Source of the DNA: Gnetum montanum
Taxonomy: Eukaryota > Streptophyta > Gnetopsida > Gnetales > Gnetaceae
Direction of reading: 5' to 3'
Length of the DNA: 64,000 nt
NCBI GenBank assembly: GCA_015680685.1
Contig: MNCI01036747.1
Coordinates: forward strand, 332,515 to 396,514
Part shown: positions 24,696-36,419 of the stretch, one piece after another
Layout: the number at the start of each line of letters is the position of its first letter
How positions within the stretch are numbered: position 1 is the stretch's first letter
Made by a program: the position numbers and the translations under genes
The notes under the pieces: model-generated
Told to the model about the DNA's origin: nothing
Databases searched by the model: none
What the model saw: the letters and a program-made list of their open reading frames with translations, nothing else

Positions 24696-25557
24696 TAATG
24701 AATCATGTTTTGACATGCTCTGATATTGGATATGTGATATTGAAGTCTCAATATCGAACACTTGATATCAAGGCCCAAGAACTGATGTCGAATATTCGAT
24801 ATCACAGGGTATAGGCTAGCTTATAAATATAGCACTTGGGCACATGATTCCACAGCCAATTTTTATTAATTTTTGCATAAAGTAACAAAGTTTTTACAGC
24901 TTACTCATTCTAGAGTTAGAATATTTATGGGTGCCTGTAGTAGGAGTCTAAGTATGTATGGACCTTTATTCAAGCACTAATGTACCTATGCATACTAGTG
25001 TGAAAAAAATAAAGATGAGCCCTTTTGATAATCCTTGCAACATTGAGAACAGATTAATATTTACTTTAATGCATTTATTGTTCATGCACTTTACTTTAAT
25101 GCATATTAATTAAGAAATTAATTTTTAGTTATTAATGAACACCAACACAACCACTTTGAACATACATATAGCACTTAATAACCCAAAAACATTGAACATT
25201 TAGTAATCCAGTAGCGCAACATCCATTTAGGGTGTGTTCAAAGAGTAGGGATGAGTACTTGTGTTAGGCTAGCTAGGTAGTAGATAAACTAGATATTAAA
25301 TTACCTTACCTTTCATTCTTGCTCTAGGTGATTAAATTCATAAAACATAAAATGATATAAATCATTTACCTCAATTGCACTTAACCATAAACTTGTTCCT
25401 CACAAGTGGAACTGAGAAGACAACAATCATTTCAATTAGATTTCAGTTCTTTAAAATTAGTGTACTTAAGAACTTAAGGTCTACAAAGTTTGACCAGATC
25501 ACACGTGAACTTTTGTGATTTGTACGGTTGGACATAGGGATACTTTGTCACTTATCA
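24696..25557 (+). repeat. 5' LTR of element 2
   Basis: Starts TAATGAATCATG (the other LTRs start TGATG) and ends CTTATCA. U3 has ATATCGAA/TTGATATCAA/ATTCGATATCAC motifs at 24721-24810, then a TATA box at 24821. Confidence 0.9.
24821..24829 (+). promoter_or_regulatory. LTR TATA box, element 2 5' LTR
   Basis: TTATAAATA followed by TAGCAC, at the same place as in the other two LTRs of the family. Confidence 0.6.
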
Positions 25558-25558
25558 T

Positions 25559-25576
25559 TGGCACCATTAGTAGGGA
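25559..25576 (+). promoter_or_regulatory. primer-binding site, tRNA-Asp type, element 2
   Basis: TGGCACCATTAGTAGGGA lies two bases after the LTR. Plant Athila elements commonly use TGGCGCCGTTGCCGGGGA, complementary to the tRNA-Asp 3' end. Most differences here are C-to-T or G-to-A changes, several at CpG, so this is a decayed version of that site. Confidence 0.7.
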
Positions 25577-25716
25577 CCTTTTAGTTGTTACATGCACTAT
25601 CTAGATCTACTAAAAGTTATTCAAAATCATTAGAATGAACCCTAGCATCATATCACACTTTAAAATAATGACAACAATATTTAAAAGCACACAGCATTTT
25701 TATTCTCTAACATAAA

Positions 25717-27995
25717 ATGTCTTCTTCTCACAGGAGCAATTTCCTGCCCAAGTCTAATGGAGTTTATTAGTAGGTGCCTTAACAATATTGAGTGGTATAT
25801 GCTCATCCTAATGAGTACATATCCAACTTCACCTTCATCCTACACCAAGATGAACAGTTGCAGTGGTATGACATGGAGGGCAACATCGTGTTATCACTTG
25901 ATTAATTTGTTTTTGTAATGCTCCAACAAATGCTTATACAATTGGGTCTCCAAGGACCTCATGCTAAGTATGTTGTGCATGAGAGTGACACTAGGGATTA
26001 TCATCCCACTGAGGCACAAAGTCTTAGGGATCAACAACTAGAACAACATCATGAATTTGTGAAGAGGAAGTGGTTCAATGACTCTCCATTCCTATTGTAC
26101 CAAAAGGATGGTGGAGAACCCTTCTCTAGGGATTTTTCATTAGTGAAATTCCTCTCTTTGACTTTGGTAAAGGAGGTCAAAACCAAAACCTACAATCAAT
26201 GATCCACAATCTTGGTTCTAGCAAGAATGGATCCAATGACATAGGAGGATCCAAAAATGGAAGTCATGGTAGGGATGTGGACAAGAAACAAGAGCATGAC
26301 TGTGACCTAAATCATCAAAAAGGGGGTAGAAAATACCATGATGGTGCTAGTCCTCCTTCCTTTTTACCTTTTCCATTTCTTCTAGCTCTAATCATAATCA
26401 CAGGGGATGCAACTATGATGGAGGTGACTAATCAAAGGGACCATCGGGCAGGCCAAGACCAAGGGCACAAACATTTAAGAGAGACATGTCACCATGTACG
26501 AAGGAATAGCAAAGGGCATTGTAGGCACCAAAATCAAAGCCTCGATGAGCCTTTGCTTGCTACCCAGAGTACGCTAAACATTACAAAGGTAGTACAAATT
26601 CCCATAAGGCATGTAAAGTATAGTAGGATCAAAAGGCTAAACATGAACAATATCCCTCAATTTAAAAGGGAGTATAACTCAGATCTATAGAACCATCTCC
26701 AAGCTTTCCAAGATGCATGTGTCTTGCAAAATATAGAAAATGAGTGGAAAAATCTTAAGTTCTTCCCAAGGACACTCATTAAAGAAGCTAAAAACTAGTA
26801 CCAATCCTTAAAACTAGAATCTATCAGATGATGGAGTACAATGCTTGAATTGTTTAATGACAAATATCAAACATACTCCAAACTATCCAACTTAAGAAGG
26901 CATATCTAAGGATGGAAACAAGGGATACACAAACCCTTGGATGCTACCATCAGCTAATACTATTCCTTAATGCATAGATGTCTTGGCTATGGTTATTCTC
27001 AACTGGACCAACTTCATCACATTATAGATGGGCTTTGATCTAAAATGAGGAGAACCCTTAGCATCTATGCCCAAGAGTGACTATTAGAATTATGTGCCTG
27101 TTAGATCCAAAGATTGATTAACCAAATAGCTAAAGAGAAAGGAGAATTAAGGAAATGAGAAAGTGTAGAGGAGTATAGCTGCGATCCTTCCATTTGCAAA
27201 AGGGAGGTTTGATATCGTGATAGTGAGGAGGAATTCATACTTGATGAGGTAGTGAATAGGAAAACCTTGCCACTTCAAAAATTTTAATTTGAAATTACAA
27301 CTAAGGTTGATTAGTTGTGAAACATCATGAATAGCAAATTTCAAGCTATCCTAAAAATTGTTGAAGAGTCCAAGGAATAAGGTAGTGATCATGAGCGCAA
27401 GAGGTGCAAAGAAGCTGAACGTGCCTATCAAAGAGGTAAGGGTAAGATTGCTGCAATAGAGGGAGTTGTGGGAAGAAAATTAGATAATGATGATGGATGC
27501 AAAATTTATCTTTATGAACATCCTAAGGGATGTTATCCTATTTTGTCACACTTATAGGAATCTGGGGTGTATGCCTTGAACCCATGATTAGCACAAAGTC
27601 AAACACCCAAAAGATTACCTTATCCTCAAGGAAATTCTAGATAGTTCCATCAACAACAATAGTATTATCCAAGTGGAACTCCACTGCAACCATATAAATA
27701 GTATCAATAGTGGCAACAATCATAGTCATGGATACTGGCACCACCAAGGCAGCAATACCCTTATAGATAACCTGATCCATATGGGTATTACATTCAACAA
27801 CCTTTGTCTCCACGTAACTCTTTTAATCATATTTCTACTTTTCAATCTTACTACAACCCTTCTAATTATTATCGAACTCATTCTCCACATGCAAGAAGCC
27901 ATAGCATCTTTTACCCTTATCCTTCTCCCATTCTTGCACATCTTCCTCCTCCCTCAACACAGCTACCACCTGCTTCACCTATGAAGGGTAAAATT
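25717..27995 (+). pseudogene. gag: decayed Gag, element 2
   Basis: Gag of an Athila-like element. A plausible start is ATG at 25717 (MSSSHRSNFLPKSNGV). The capsid part at about 26655-27100 is clear: DACVLQNIENEWKNLKFFP, then KLESIR-W, ELFNDKYQTYSKLSNLRR, GYGYSQLDQLHHIIDGL and MRRTLSIYAQE. These agree in order with the conserved helices of plant Athila/Tat Gag. The region before it (26200-26600) is low-complexity with His, Gly, Lys and Asp, and after it come Gln/Pro/Tyr-rich tracts. Frames change at least four times and stops are mostly TAG. No zinc knuckle is seen. Confidence 0.75.
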
Positions 27996-28079
27996 CTAAC
28001 TTAACCACAACAACATAATGCTACTAGGGTTGTTCATCTATAATCAGGTCATCAACTGAGTGGTTTGGTTACCTGATCT

Positions 28080-28727
28080 AAGAAAAGATATTTCTTCTAA
28101 TCCCAGATTCCACCTAAACCCTCACATACACTTGTGGGTGAAAAAATTGCTCCTCCATCTTCCTCTATATTAAATTCCTTCAAAGCCATTTCAAACCAAA
28201 TACCTCCCAGAATCCATACTGTGATGCTTACTCGTGCCATATCTGATTGGATCCATAGTGGAAACCTTCCTAGGAAATTAGCTAGTCCTAAGAGTCATCT
28301 TATTTATTTGCAAATTGTTGGGAATGAACCGTGAAAATATCTTCTTGACTTAGGTTCCAGTGTTAACATGATTTCTCATGAGATGTATATTACATGAAAC
28401 CTACCTCCTCTGAAGAAGACCAATATCATATTAGAATTGGTAGACCAATCCATCACTATTCCATTGGAACTAGTAGAAAACATTATGACTATTGTCTATG
28501 GGTGGTCTTATCCTACTGATTTCCTAGTGATCAAGGTGGAGAACTGCAAAGGGGACTTTCCAATCATCATGGAAAGGGCATGTCTGAGCACCATTGATGT
28601 AAGAATGGACATAAAAGATCTTTCCCTGGAAATATCTAAAGAAAATGCATTTAGAAAGATTAAGAAGAAGCAAGTTCTATGCATCATGTACAGTGATATG
28701 GGGTGTAATTATGTGCAGAAACTCTAG
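28080..28727 (+). pseudogene. decayed retropepsin, element 2
   Basis: Aspartic protease. The active-site motif at about 28345-28385 reads LLDLGSSVNMISHEMY, close to the Athila-type DLGSSVN. It is preceded by a segment ending in a stop and followed by LVDQSITIPLELVENI (flap region) and TDFLVIKVENCKGDFPI. The usual LGRPFL strand is eroded to IMERACLS. One stop (TGA for CGA or TGG) lies just before the active site at 28331. Confidence 0.75.
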
Positions 28728-28829
28728 GTAGTGAAATGAGCATCTATCTCTACATGAAAGCAATGTGCACCAAAAGCTAATATTCAAAGGTGTTTATATG
28801 TAGTGGCCACAAAATAAGAGGGTACCTAG

Positions 28830-29955
28830 TGGTTGATCGTTGATTTTGAAAGTAGCACACTTTGCATGGAACCAACTGAGAACTTGACATGTGCATATGT
28901 CATAGGCATGAAAGAACTAAATCAAGTTCATTACCAACTCATTGATAATGCAAATGATGATACCTACTAGGGAGAGTTGAAAGTTCTTGAAAATTTTAAG
29001 TAAGAGCCCCTTGAATTAAGAACTCTACCGACTAGCATGGAATATGTGTTCTTACAAAATGAAAAGTCAGTAATAATCAAAGCCAATATTTCTCTAGAAA
29101 AAAAATAAATGTTGTTAAAAGTAATTAAAAAATGGTCAGTAGCCTTTGCCTAGTCATATTTTGAACTCACAAGGATTGATCCTAGGATATCCCAATATCA
29201 CATCTACACTGATCTGGCCATGAAGCTAAAAAGGTAGCCACAAAGATGATTAAATCCTAAACTAAAGTAGATCATCAAAGAGGAAATCAAACAACTCCTC
29301 AAGGTAGGGTTTATCTATCCTATTGCAAATAGCAAGTAGGTTAGTTCACTCGTTATTGTGCCAAACAAAGATGGAAAGTGGCAGGTCTACATCGATTTTT
29401 GGCTACTGGATATGGCAACATTCAAGGACCATTTTCCATTTCCATTTGTTGATTAGGTGTTAGACATAATATCTACGCATTGCTACTATAGTTTTCTGGA
29501 TGGTTATAGTGACTATAACCAAATCTAGATTACACTTGAGGACCAGGCCAAGACAACATTCATGAGTCCCTAGGGAACTTTTGCATATTGTAAGATGTCA
29601 TTTGGTCTATGCAGTGCCCCCACTACATTCCAATGTCTGGTCCTTAGCATTTTTCAATAGTAGATTAGTAGCAGTTTGGAAGTTTTCATGGATGACATCT
29701 CCACCTATGGAGCTAAATTTGAGCAAGCCTAGGACCACCTTCAGTAGGTGCTAAAACAATGTGTTGAAATGAGCTTGCAACTCAATTCGTAGAAGAGCCA
29801 TTTGACTGTTCAAGAGGACATTGTGTTATCCCAGAAAAATAAGGTTCATCCAAGGAATAACCCACTAACCAAAAACTATTAAAGATGTTTGGTCATTCCT
29901 TGGACATACTAGCTACTACTAGCCATTCATAGAGAATTTTTCTAAGATCACAAAA
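28830..29955 (+). pseudogene. decayed reverse transcriptase, element 2
   Basis: RT domain parallel to 14224-15450. The linker is followed by QLLKVGFIYPIANSK near 29295-29340, FLDGYSDYNQI near 29495-29525, SFGLCSAPTTFQC near 29598-29636 and the catalytic FMDDISTYGA at about 29685-29715 with both Asp present. The thumb region is damaged near 29820, where bases present in element 1 are missing. Stops are mostly TAG. Confidence 0.85.
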
Positions 29956-30440
29956 TTGTTGGTTGAGCTAAGAAAGAAAGATACTTCATTTTTCTGGACC
30001 ATGAAATGTGAAAAAGTATTCCAGCAACTAAAGGAGAAACTTGTAGAAACTTCAATTCTACAAGAACCTAACTCGTCCAAACCATTTCATGTCATGCAAA
30101 ATACATCAAATTATGCCTTGGGAGCTATGCTTATGCAAATGGATAATATGAAACATCCATATTACATCCACTGCATAGGCCAAAGCATTATGGGTGCATA
30201 ACTGAACTACACCACCACAAAAATAGAATTGATGATAGTGGTATTTGCTCTAGAGAAGTTCAAGCATTATGTGCTTGGATACAAAGTATTTTTGCACACA
30301 AAACATAACACCATCCGCTTCCTAATGAACAAGCCAACGGTGGCTAGTGATCATATAGGAATTCAATCTTATGATGGTAGATCAAAAGGGCACTGAGAAT
30401 GTGGTTGTTGATCACTTGTCTTAATTAAGATGGGACAAAA
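29956..30440 (+). pseudogene. decayed RNase H, element 2
   Basis: Single RNase H. An open stretch at 29956-30198 reads VFQQLKEKLVETSILQEPNS and NYALGAMLMQMDN. It is followed by LNYTTTKIELMIVVFALEKF, HYVLGYKVF and a VVVDHLS segment at 30402-30421, typical of the end of Athila RNase H. A deletion near 30345 relative to element 1 shifts the frame. Confidence 0.8.
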
Positions 30441-30689
30441 AAGAGGAGGAAAGCCCACTATCTAATCTATTTCCTCATGAACTCCTATTTTCTAGGGTTA
30501 TAATTGAACAATTGCCCATTAAACCCAAATGTTATGATGGCATTCTCATCTATCTTCTCACCCAGGAGATGCCATAAGGGTTGGACCACCAAAAGAAATA
30601 ATAGTTTCTTTACCAAGTAAAACACTTCATAGAGATCAATGAACACCTCTACAAGGTATGCGCCAATGGCTTGGTTCATTGGTGTATCT

Positions 30690-31850
30690 GTGATACTGAA
30701 AAATTGCATGTTCTCCAAGATGCTCATGAAAGTCCTTGTGCAAGCCACTATGTTGGGAGATGCATGGCCATTAAAATCCTAATGGGAAGGTATTATTGAC
30801 CAATAATCTTTAGGGATGCTCATCGATATGTCCACTCTTGTGAACATTGCTAATAAGATAGTGGAATGATTACTTGAATGAAGGAATCTCAATAGTGGTC
30901 CAACCACTAGAACCCTTTAACATTTTTGGAGCATTGATATCATGGGTCACATCATGTCCATGTTAAATCAATAGATGTACATCATAGTCACTATTGACTA
31001 TTGTACAAAATGAGCAAAAGTAGCATCTATCACTAACTGTACATCTTCTACTGCTATTTTATTTGTATAACAAAATGTTGTAAATAAGTTTGATGTACCA
31101 CATGCATTAATTTCTGATAATGGAACTCACTTTACAAGCACTACCTTTCAGAATTTTATGCAACGCTTGGGGGTGGAATATAAACTAACAACATCCTACC
31201 ATCCCCAAGCCAATGGTCAAGCTAAGGTTACCAATAGAGAAATCACAAAGATTCTAACAAGAACTATCAGCAAATATAGAAAAGACTAGAGCACAAAACT
31301 CAACGATATCCTCTTAGCCTATTGCTCAACATGGAAACTTCCTATAGGCTATTCTTCCTATGAGCTAGTGTACAAAAAATTACCAACACTTCCTATTCAA
31401 TCTAAGCTCCATACACTTTCAACAACCTATGACCTTGACCTAGACTTAATTCTAGCACAAAAAAATAGATTAATGAATTTCAACTTGCTAGATGAAAACT
31501 AATTGCTGGCCCTATCATCTAACGAGTTGCATAAGGCATTGAACAAAAAGTGCCATGACCTTAAAATTAGGAAAGTCAAATTTCAACCAGAAGATAAGGG
31601 TCACCAGAAGATAAGGGCCTCTACTAGAATCCCACGCATGTACCTCAACAAAATAAGTTTCAAAATTTGTGGAAAGGACCTTATAGAATTTATGAAACTT
31701 TTCCTTCTAGGGCCATGATGATCTATAAACCTAAGAGCCTAGACAAGAAACAACTGGTCAACATACAATAAGTCAAACCTTTCCACAAGCATATGCTAGC
31801 TAATACAACAAACACCTCAACAAATGGACAACCATGCGCAATATTTTGAA
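30690..31850 (+). pseudogene. decayed integrase, element 2
   Basis: Zinc-binding HHCC region at about 30720-30860 (His and Cys positions partly lost), then a catalytic core with IDIMGHIMSM, ALISDNGTHFTSTTF (second catalytic Asp kept) and SYHPQANGQAKVTNREI, then IGYSSYELVY. The C-terminal part includes ALNKKCHDLKIRKVKFQPED near 31540-31600, followed by a 16-base repeat of AGAAGATAAGGG sequence that duplicates part of the frame, and a chromodomain-free tail to about 31850. Confidence 0.8.
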
Positions 31851-33800
31851 TGTCCTCCTTCCAACTTAGTCTTAGGGGAGATGGCCATCCATGCTAACTA
31901 TATAAGCAACTCCTTAGTTAATCATCTTTTTCTTTTACATCTTATTACTTTTACAACCTTTTGTTTTACACATTATTTATTTTACAACCTTTTTTTTTGT
32001 GTTATTAATTTTTCAAAATTTGTGTTTTACAACATCATCAGTATGTGTTATTTTTCTTAAATATTTTACAATTTCTTGTATATTTTCCTTTACTTAGATG
32101 TGATTTTCCTATTATGTTTTAATAATAACAAGCCTTATTGCCAACTGGGTGCAATGTGTTTAATTGAAGTGGGCATGTGCTATTTGATTATTTGATTGTT
32201 GGTGTCTGGATTCTAGCTGTGGATTTTGTTATTGATGATTAGGACATGGATTCTTTTTCATGAAATAGACAATGAGTCCACAACATCCACCCATCCATAA
32301 CTCTATGATTTTCCTTGTTCTGGAAGTGTGCAATCTCTTTCTCATTAGTAAAACTTTAACAAACCTGTAACTTTGGTAGTTTCTAGATTTGGAAAGGATT
32401 TAAAGGTTTGAATAGGGTGTGACTTCAAGGGGATTCAATACTCTTTATGCCTTTCTACTTACTTGGATGATGTATGTTTTCATGCATTTCTTACCATTCC
32501 ATGTTGACCAATAACAAGAAGTTGAATAAGTCTTTCCATGGTGTGGTTCCCATCATAAAAAAAATAATGGGGATTCAAAGCACACCCCTTAGATAAAATA
32601 AATAGGCTACCAGCACTAGCTATGGAACTAGAAAGACATGTTACCCATTCCTAAAGGTCCCCTCCAACTATGGCCCTTTCTCACTTCCTGCTTCTCTTTT
32701 CTTCTTTAATAAGGAATTATGGTTGTTCTATTGAAGCCCTCTTATATCTTAGGGGGGTGGACTAATCATAGAATGGCGATGCGATGTCACTAAATGTGAT
32801 TGGTTTTGGTCTAGACTAAGGATGGATATTATCAAATAATTTAACCATAAAACTTACAAGGGACTTCATGTGACCTTAATCAGGACTTCATGTGACCTAT
32901 GCTTTCCATGTTTCACCTCACTACCAGTTTCATATTCTTGTTTGATTTCCTAGTTTGATGTGCCAAAATTCTTACGAAGTTTGTTTTGGGTTTTTGTCTT
33001 TAACTCTCTGCAACCATCACCCATGGGGTCCACAGACTCCTCAAGTTGAAGTTATGGAAGGGAAATAAAAGGCCTATGCCTACTTTGAGGAGGATCCACT
33101 TGCATATCTTTTGGCTAGGTTAGTTAAGTTCTTTACCCTTAGACATCCTCACAATTAAATCCTTTAGTGTGCCTCATCAATGACATCTAATTATGCATAT
33201 TTTCACAACATTTTTGAGTGCATTACTCTTTTCATTTGTTGGTTATCCTTAAACTCTCTTTCAACATTTCATCTTGTTTGGACTTTTCATAATTTAATAA
33301 TGAACTACTTATCCATTTCACCCTATTATTCAGTTTTTCCCACTAACATTACTAAAGGACTCAATCTACCATGATCACAACCTAGCCAAGTGTAACCACC
33401 AACGAGATAAGGTACTTCAAAGCTATATGTTACACATTGCATACTAATTCGTGATTTTGTTGTGATTGTAGTGGAAAATGTAGACTAGAAGTGGGACTAT
33501 CTTCATCAAAGGATATGTAGTAGCATCATGTGATGAGGACTGTTCATGATCATTAAATCATCTCCCTTGCTCTTTAGCTGCTAGAGGAGTTGGATGTCAA
33601 ATTTTTCTAGGCTGTCCACTACTCTTGTCATGAACATCCAAAGTTGTAAAAGATTGTAATCCATACAACCAACCACTTAGAATTTTTCTATTCCATCTGA
33701 GTCAAGGCTATATGTTGGTCAATAATACTATACCTACCGAATATTTTGTAAGGAACTTGTTGATCCTCTTGTTCACTTGAGGACAAATTTTCATTCAATT
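31851..33800 (+). other. 3' untranslated region of element 2
   Basis: Non-coding, parallel to 17231-19200 of element 1, with small deletions relative to it. One appears near 32880, where the phrase TTCATGTGACCT occurs twice. No env-like or antisense frame is visible. Confidence 0.65.
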
Positions 33801-33809
33801 ATGGGGGTA
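33801..33809 (+). promoter_or_regulatory. polypurine tract, element 2
   Basis: ATGGGGGTA directly before the right LTR, identical to the tract of element 1. Confidence 0.7.
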
Positions 33810-34671
33810 TGATGAATCATGTTTTGACACGCTTCAATATTGGATACATGATGTTGAAGCCTTGATATTCGATACCTAATATCAAGGCCCATGAAGCAAT
33901 GTCAGATATTCTATATTGCAGAGTATATGCCAACCTATAAATATAGCACTTGGACACACGATTTCATAGTCAATTTTTATTAATTTTTGCATAAAGTAAT
34001 GAAGTTATTGTAGTTTATTCATTCCATAATTAGAATATTTTTAAGTGTCTATAGCTGGAGTCTAAGTGTGTGCAAACCTTTATTCAAGCATTGATGTACC
34101 TAAGCACAATAGTGTGATGGAAATAAAGACAAGTCCTTTTGATAATCCTTGAAGCACTATGAATAGATGAATGTTTCCTTGAATGCATTTATTGTTCATG
34201 CACTTTACTTTAATGCACATTAATTAAGTAATTAATTTCCAATTATTAATGAACACTAGCATGAGCACTTTAAACATACATGTAGCACTTGATAACCCAG
34301 AAATACTTAACATTTGGTAACCTAGCAGTGCTACATCTATTTAGGATGTGTCCAGAGAGTGGGGACAGGTACTTATGTTAGGCTAGCTAGGTAGTAGATA
34401 AACTAGATATTAAATTAACCTACCTTTCATTCTTACTCTAAGTGATTAAATTTATAAAACATAAAATGATAAAAATCATATACCTCAGTTGCACTTAACC
34501 ATAAACTTGTACCTCATGAGTGGAACTAAGAAGAAAATTATCATTCTAATTAGATTTCACTTCCTTGAAATTGGTGAACTTAAGAATCTAACATCTGTGG
34601 AGCTCAACCAAATCGTGCATGAACACTTATGATTCATATGGTTGGATGTAGAGGTACCTCGCTACTCATCA
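33810..34671 (+). repeat. 3' LTR of element 2
   Basis: Starts TGATGAATCATG and ends ACTCATCA; 862 bases, the same length as the left LTR. GATATC-like palindromes at 33836-33930, TATA box TATAAATA at 33936. Followed by CTAGT, the right target duplication (34672-34676). Confidence 0.9.
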
Positions 34672-34676
34672 CTAGT

Positions 34677-34889
34677 CTTCAACATCTACCCTCAAAATTC
34701 ATTGATCCAGATTCCCCATAGGCTTGATGGATTGTTTTATAATTTTAGTTTTGTTTAATTCATTTATTTTATTATTTGATTACTAATTAATTTCATGTTG
34801 CTATGCCATAAGCACTAGACGATGTTGGTGGTCCCAGCAGCGATGGCAATGATGATGACCTTACACCTCCTCTTCGAGATGCGCCATAG
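34677..34889 (+). pseudogene. copy C, 3' end after the element 2 insertion
   Basis: Continues the exon cut at 24695: before the insertion the frame reads MIEDQILHHLETS, after it LQHLPSKFIDPDSP, which parallels copy A (IICRLEAS, then FPPENISPKS). A T-rich intron-like stretch ends at AG at 34811-34812. A terminal exon follows, reading ALDDVGGPSSDGNDDDLTPP and ending at TAG 34887-34889. An acidic, Pro-containing C-terminus is also seen in copies A and E. Confidence 0.6.
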
Positions 34890-35639
34890 TGTTACCGAAT
34901 GCCTATTGTGATAGCTTCTCATTTTTGTTTCATTTTGATTTTTGATGGATGTTGATGGCTAGTGTTGGCCCATGTTTCAATTGTAAATAGTTTATAATTG
35001 TTTATTGTTTTAACATTTTCACCACATAGTGTGGCTATGACTATGTATGTTTGAATCTTTTAAATTTTAAGTTTTGGTTTTGTTTCATTTATATATGTTA
35101 TTGATGGATTTACTATTTTAATATCTTAAGGTTATAAACATTGTAAATGACTATGTTGTAAACAACTACGTTGGCTACATTGAAAACGACTATAAGGTGG
35201 TAGGCCAAGAACACATATACATTATAATATCATTTGTTATTTTAAGGCTATGGTAGTCCATGGGATACTTGCTAGTTTTAGGCCATGGTGGGCCATGCAT
35301 TGTTGCTAGTTTTAGGCCATGGTGGGCCCAAGTTATAACCATTTGCTAGTTTTAGGCCATTCAGGGCCCAATTTACGAAGAAAGATATATTTTTTCTTAT
35401 TTTATGTTTTAAAAATTTTTATGGATTTTTCGCATTTTATATAATGCTAAAAGAAAGAAAGAAAATTATTGAATAAAAATGCAAATAAAACATAAATTCT
35501 AAGATTATATAAAATAAACAAGATGACATAAGATGCAAAACAAAATATAGACTAACATGCTATAAGTACAAATGACTATGAGGTCACAAGGTCATAAGGT
35601 GGAAGGGTTAGGAGTGCACATTACTTATGTAAATGCTTC
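34890..35639. other. spacer between copy C and the unit III protease
   Basis: Probable 3' untranslated DNA of copy C, T-rich on +, with a small tandem repeat at 35247-35371 and an A-rich end. There is no room for and no sign of RT or integrase between the two convergent genes. Confidence 0.5.
35247..35371 (+). repeat. tandem repeat built on TTTTAGGCCATGGTGGGCC
   Basis: Three clear units, each starting TTGCTAGTTTTAGGCCAT, lie about 35-40 bases apart (near 35269, 35304 and 35344). They are preceded by a weaker half unit (GGCTATGGTAGTCCATGG). The core is a near-palindrome, GGCCATGGTGGGCC. Confidence 0.7.
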
Positions 35640-36300
35640 CTAATCTTGAAGAGATTAGGAAACATGTATGTCCTATTCTACACAAGCTTATACTCTCCAT
35701 CCCCTTCTTCGATGATATTAAAAGGAAGCTCTCCCCACAATGTGTCTTCCTATCCATCATTATTTTCTTTGGCTTTCTTAAGCTCCCTCAGGCTATTCAA
35801 CTTTGTATCTAGGAGTTCTTCTTGAAACTCCACTTTAGACCCCTACTTAATGTCTACATTGTTAATAGCTAGGAGAACTATGTTATCATGGTGAATGATG
35901 ATTTCACCTCCCTTGTAAGGAAGGTGTATTTCTTGGTGAATCGGCAAGGATACAACTCATAATTGAGCTAATCAAGGCCTACCCAAGATGAGGTTGAACC
36001 CTCATGTTTTCTATACCACACAAAAATTTACAATTATGGGGAACTATTTTCTTGCCATAACATCTAAGGACATGGACCCCTTAATAGCAACCCATGATCT
36101 ATTAAAGGATTTGAGAGTCAATGTCGTTGTGTGTTGAATTTGCTCAATTAAGCCTAGGAATTCAACTATGGTGCATGGGATGACATTTGTTACAACCCTA
36201 TTGTCTACATGTACCTAATGCATCTTGTACTACCCAACCTATATTGTGATGAAGAGAAGAGCCCTAGTTCCTTCATCATTTTTGGTACTGGATTACTTTG
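35640..36300 (-). pseudogene. decayed retropepsin, unit III
   Basis: Minus-strand counterpart of the unit I protease. The active-site region (about 36215-36165) reads VDNRVVTNVIPCTIVEFLGL: the Asp is kept but the following Gly is lost. Downstream, ILGRP-like LILGRP, IHQEIHLPYKGGEIIIHHDN and INNVDIK match unit I segment by segment. Stops are mostly TAG. It ends about 750 bases before the antisense gene and no polymerase follows. Confidence 0.6.
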
Positions 36301-36419
36301 ATATCACGAAACACAAGTAATGTTGACTTCATCTCCCAGGGTAAAGAAGTCACCATCATTGTATGAATGGATTCTTTGTTAGCGAGGATGTCCTCACTAA
36401 TGTGAATAGAAGTCACCAT

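Larger units (their letters stand above)
24696..34671 (+). mobile_element. element 2: full-length Athila-like Ty3/gypsy retrotransposon
   Basis: Complete structure of 9976 bases: two LTRs of 862 bases, PBS, Gag, protease, RT, RNase H, integrase, a long 3' untranslated region, PPT and a CTAGT target duplication. It is inserted into the last coding exon of antisense gene copy C. The RNase H runs straight to integrase without an extra RNase H, and the PBS is of tRNA-Asp type, both fitting the Athila group. All frames are broken. By eye the LTRs differ at very roughly one site in five to six, so the insertion is old. Confidence 0.9.
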
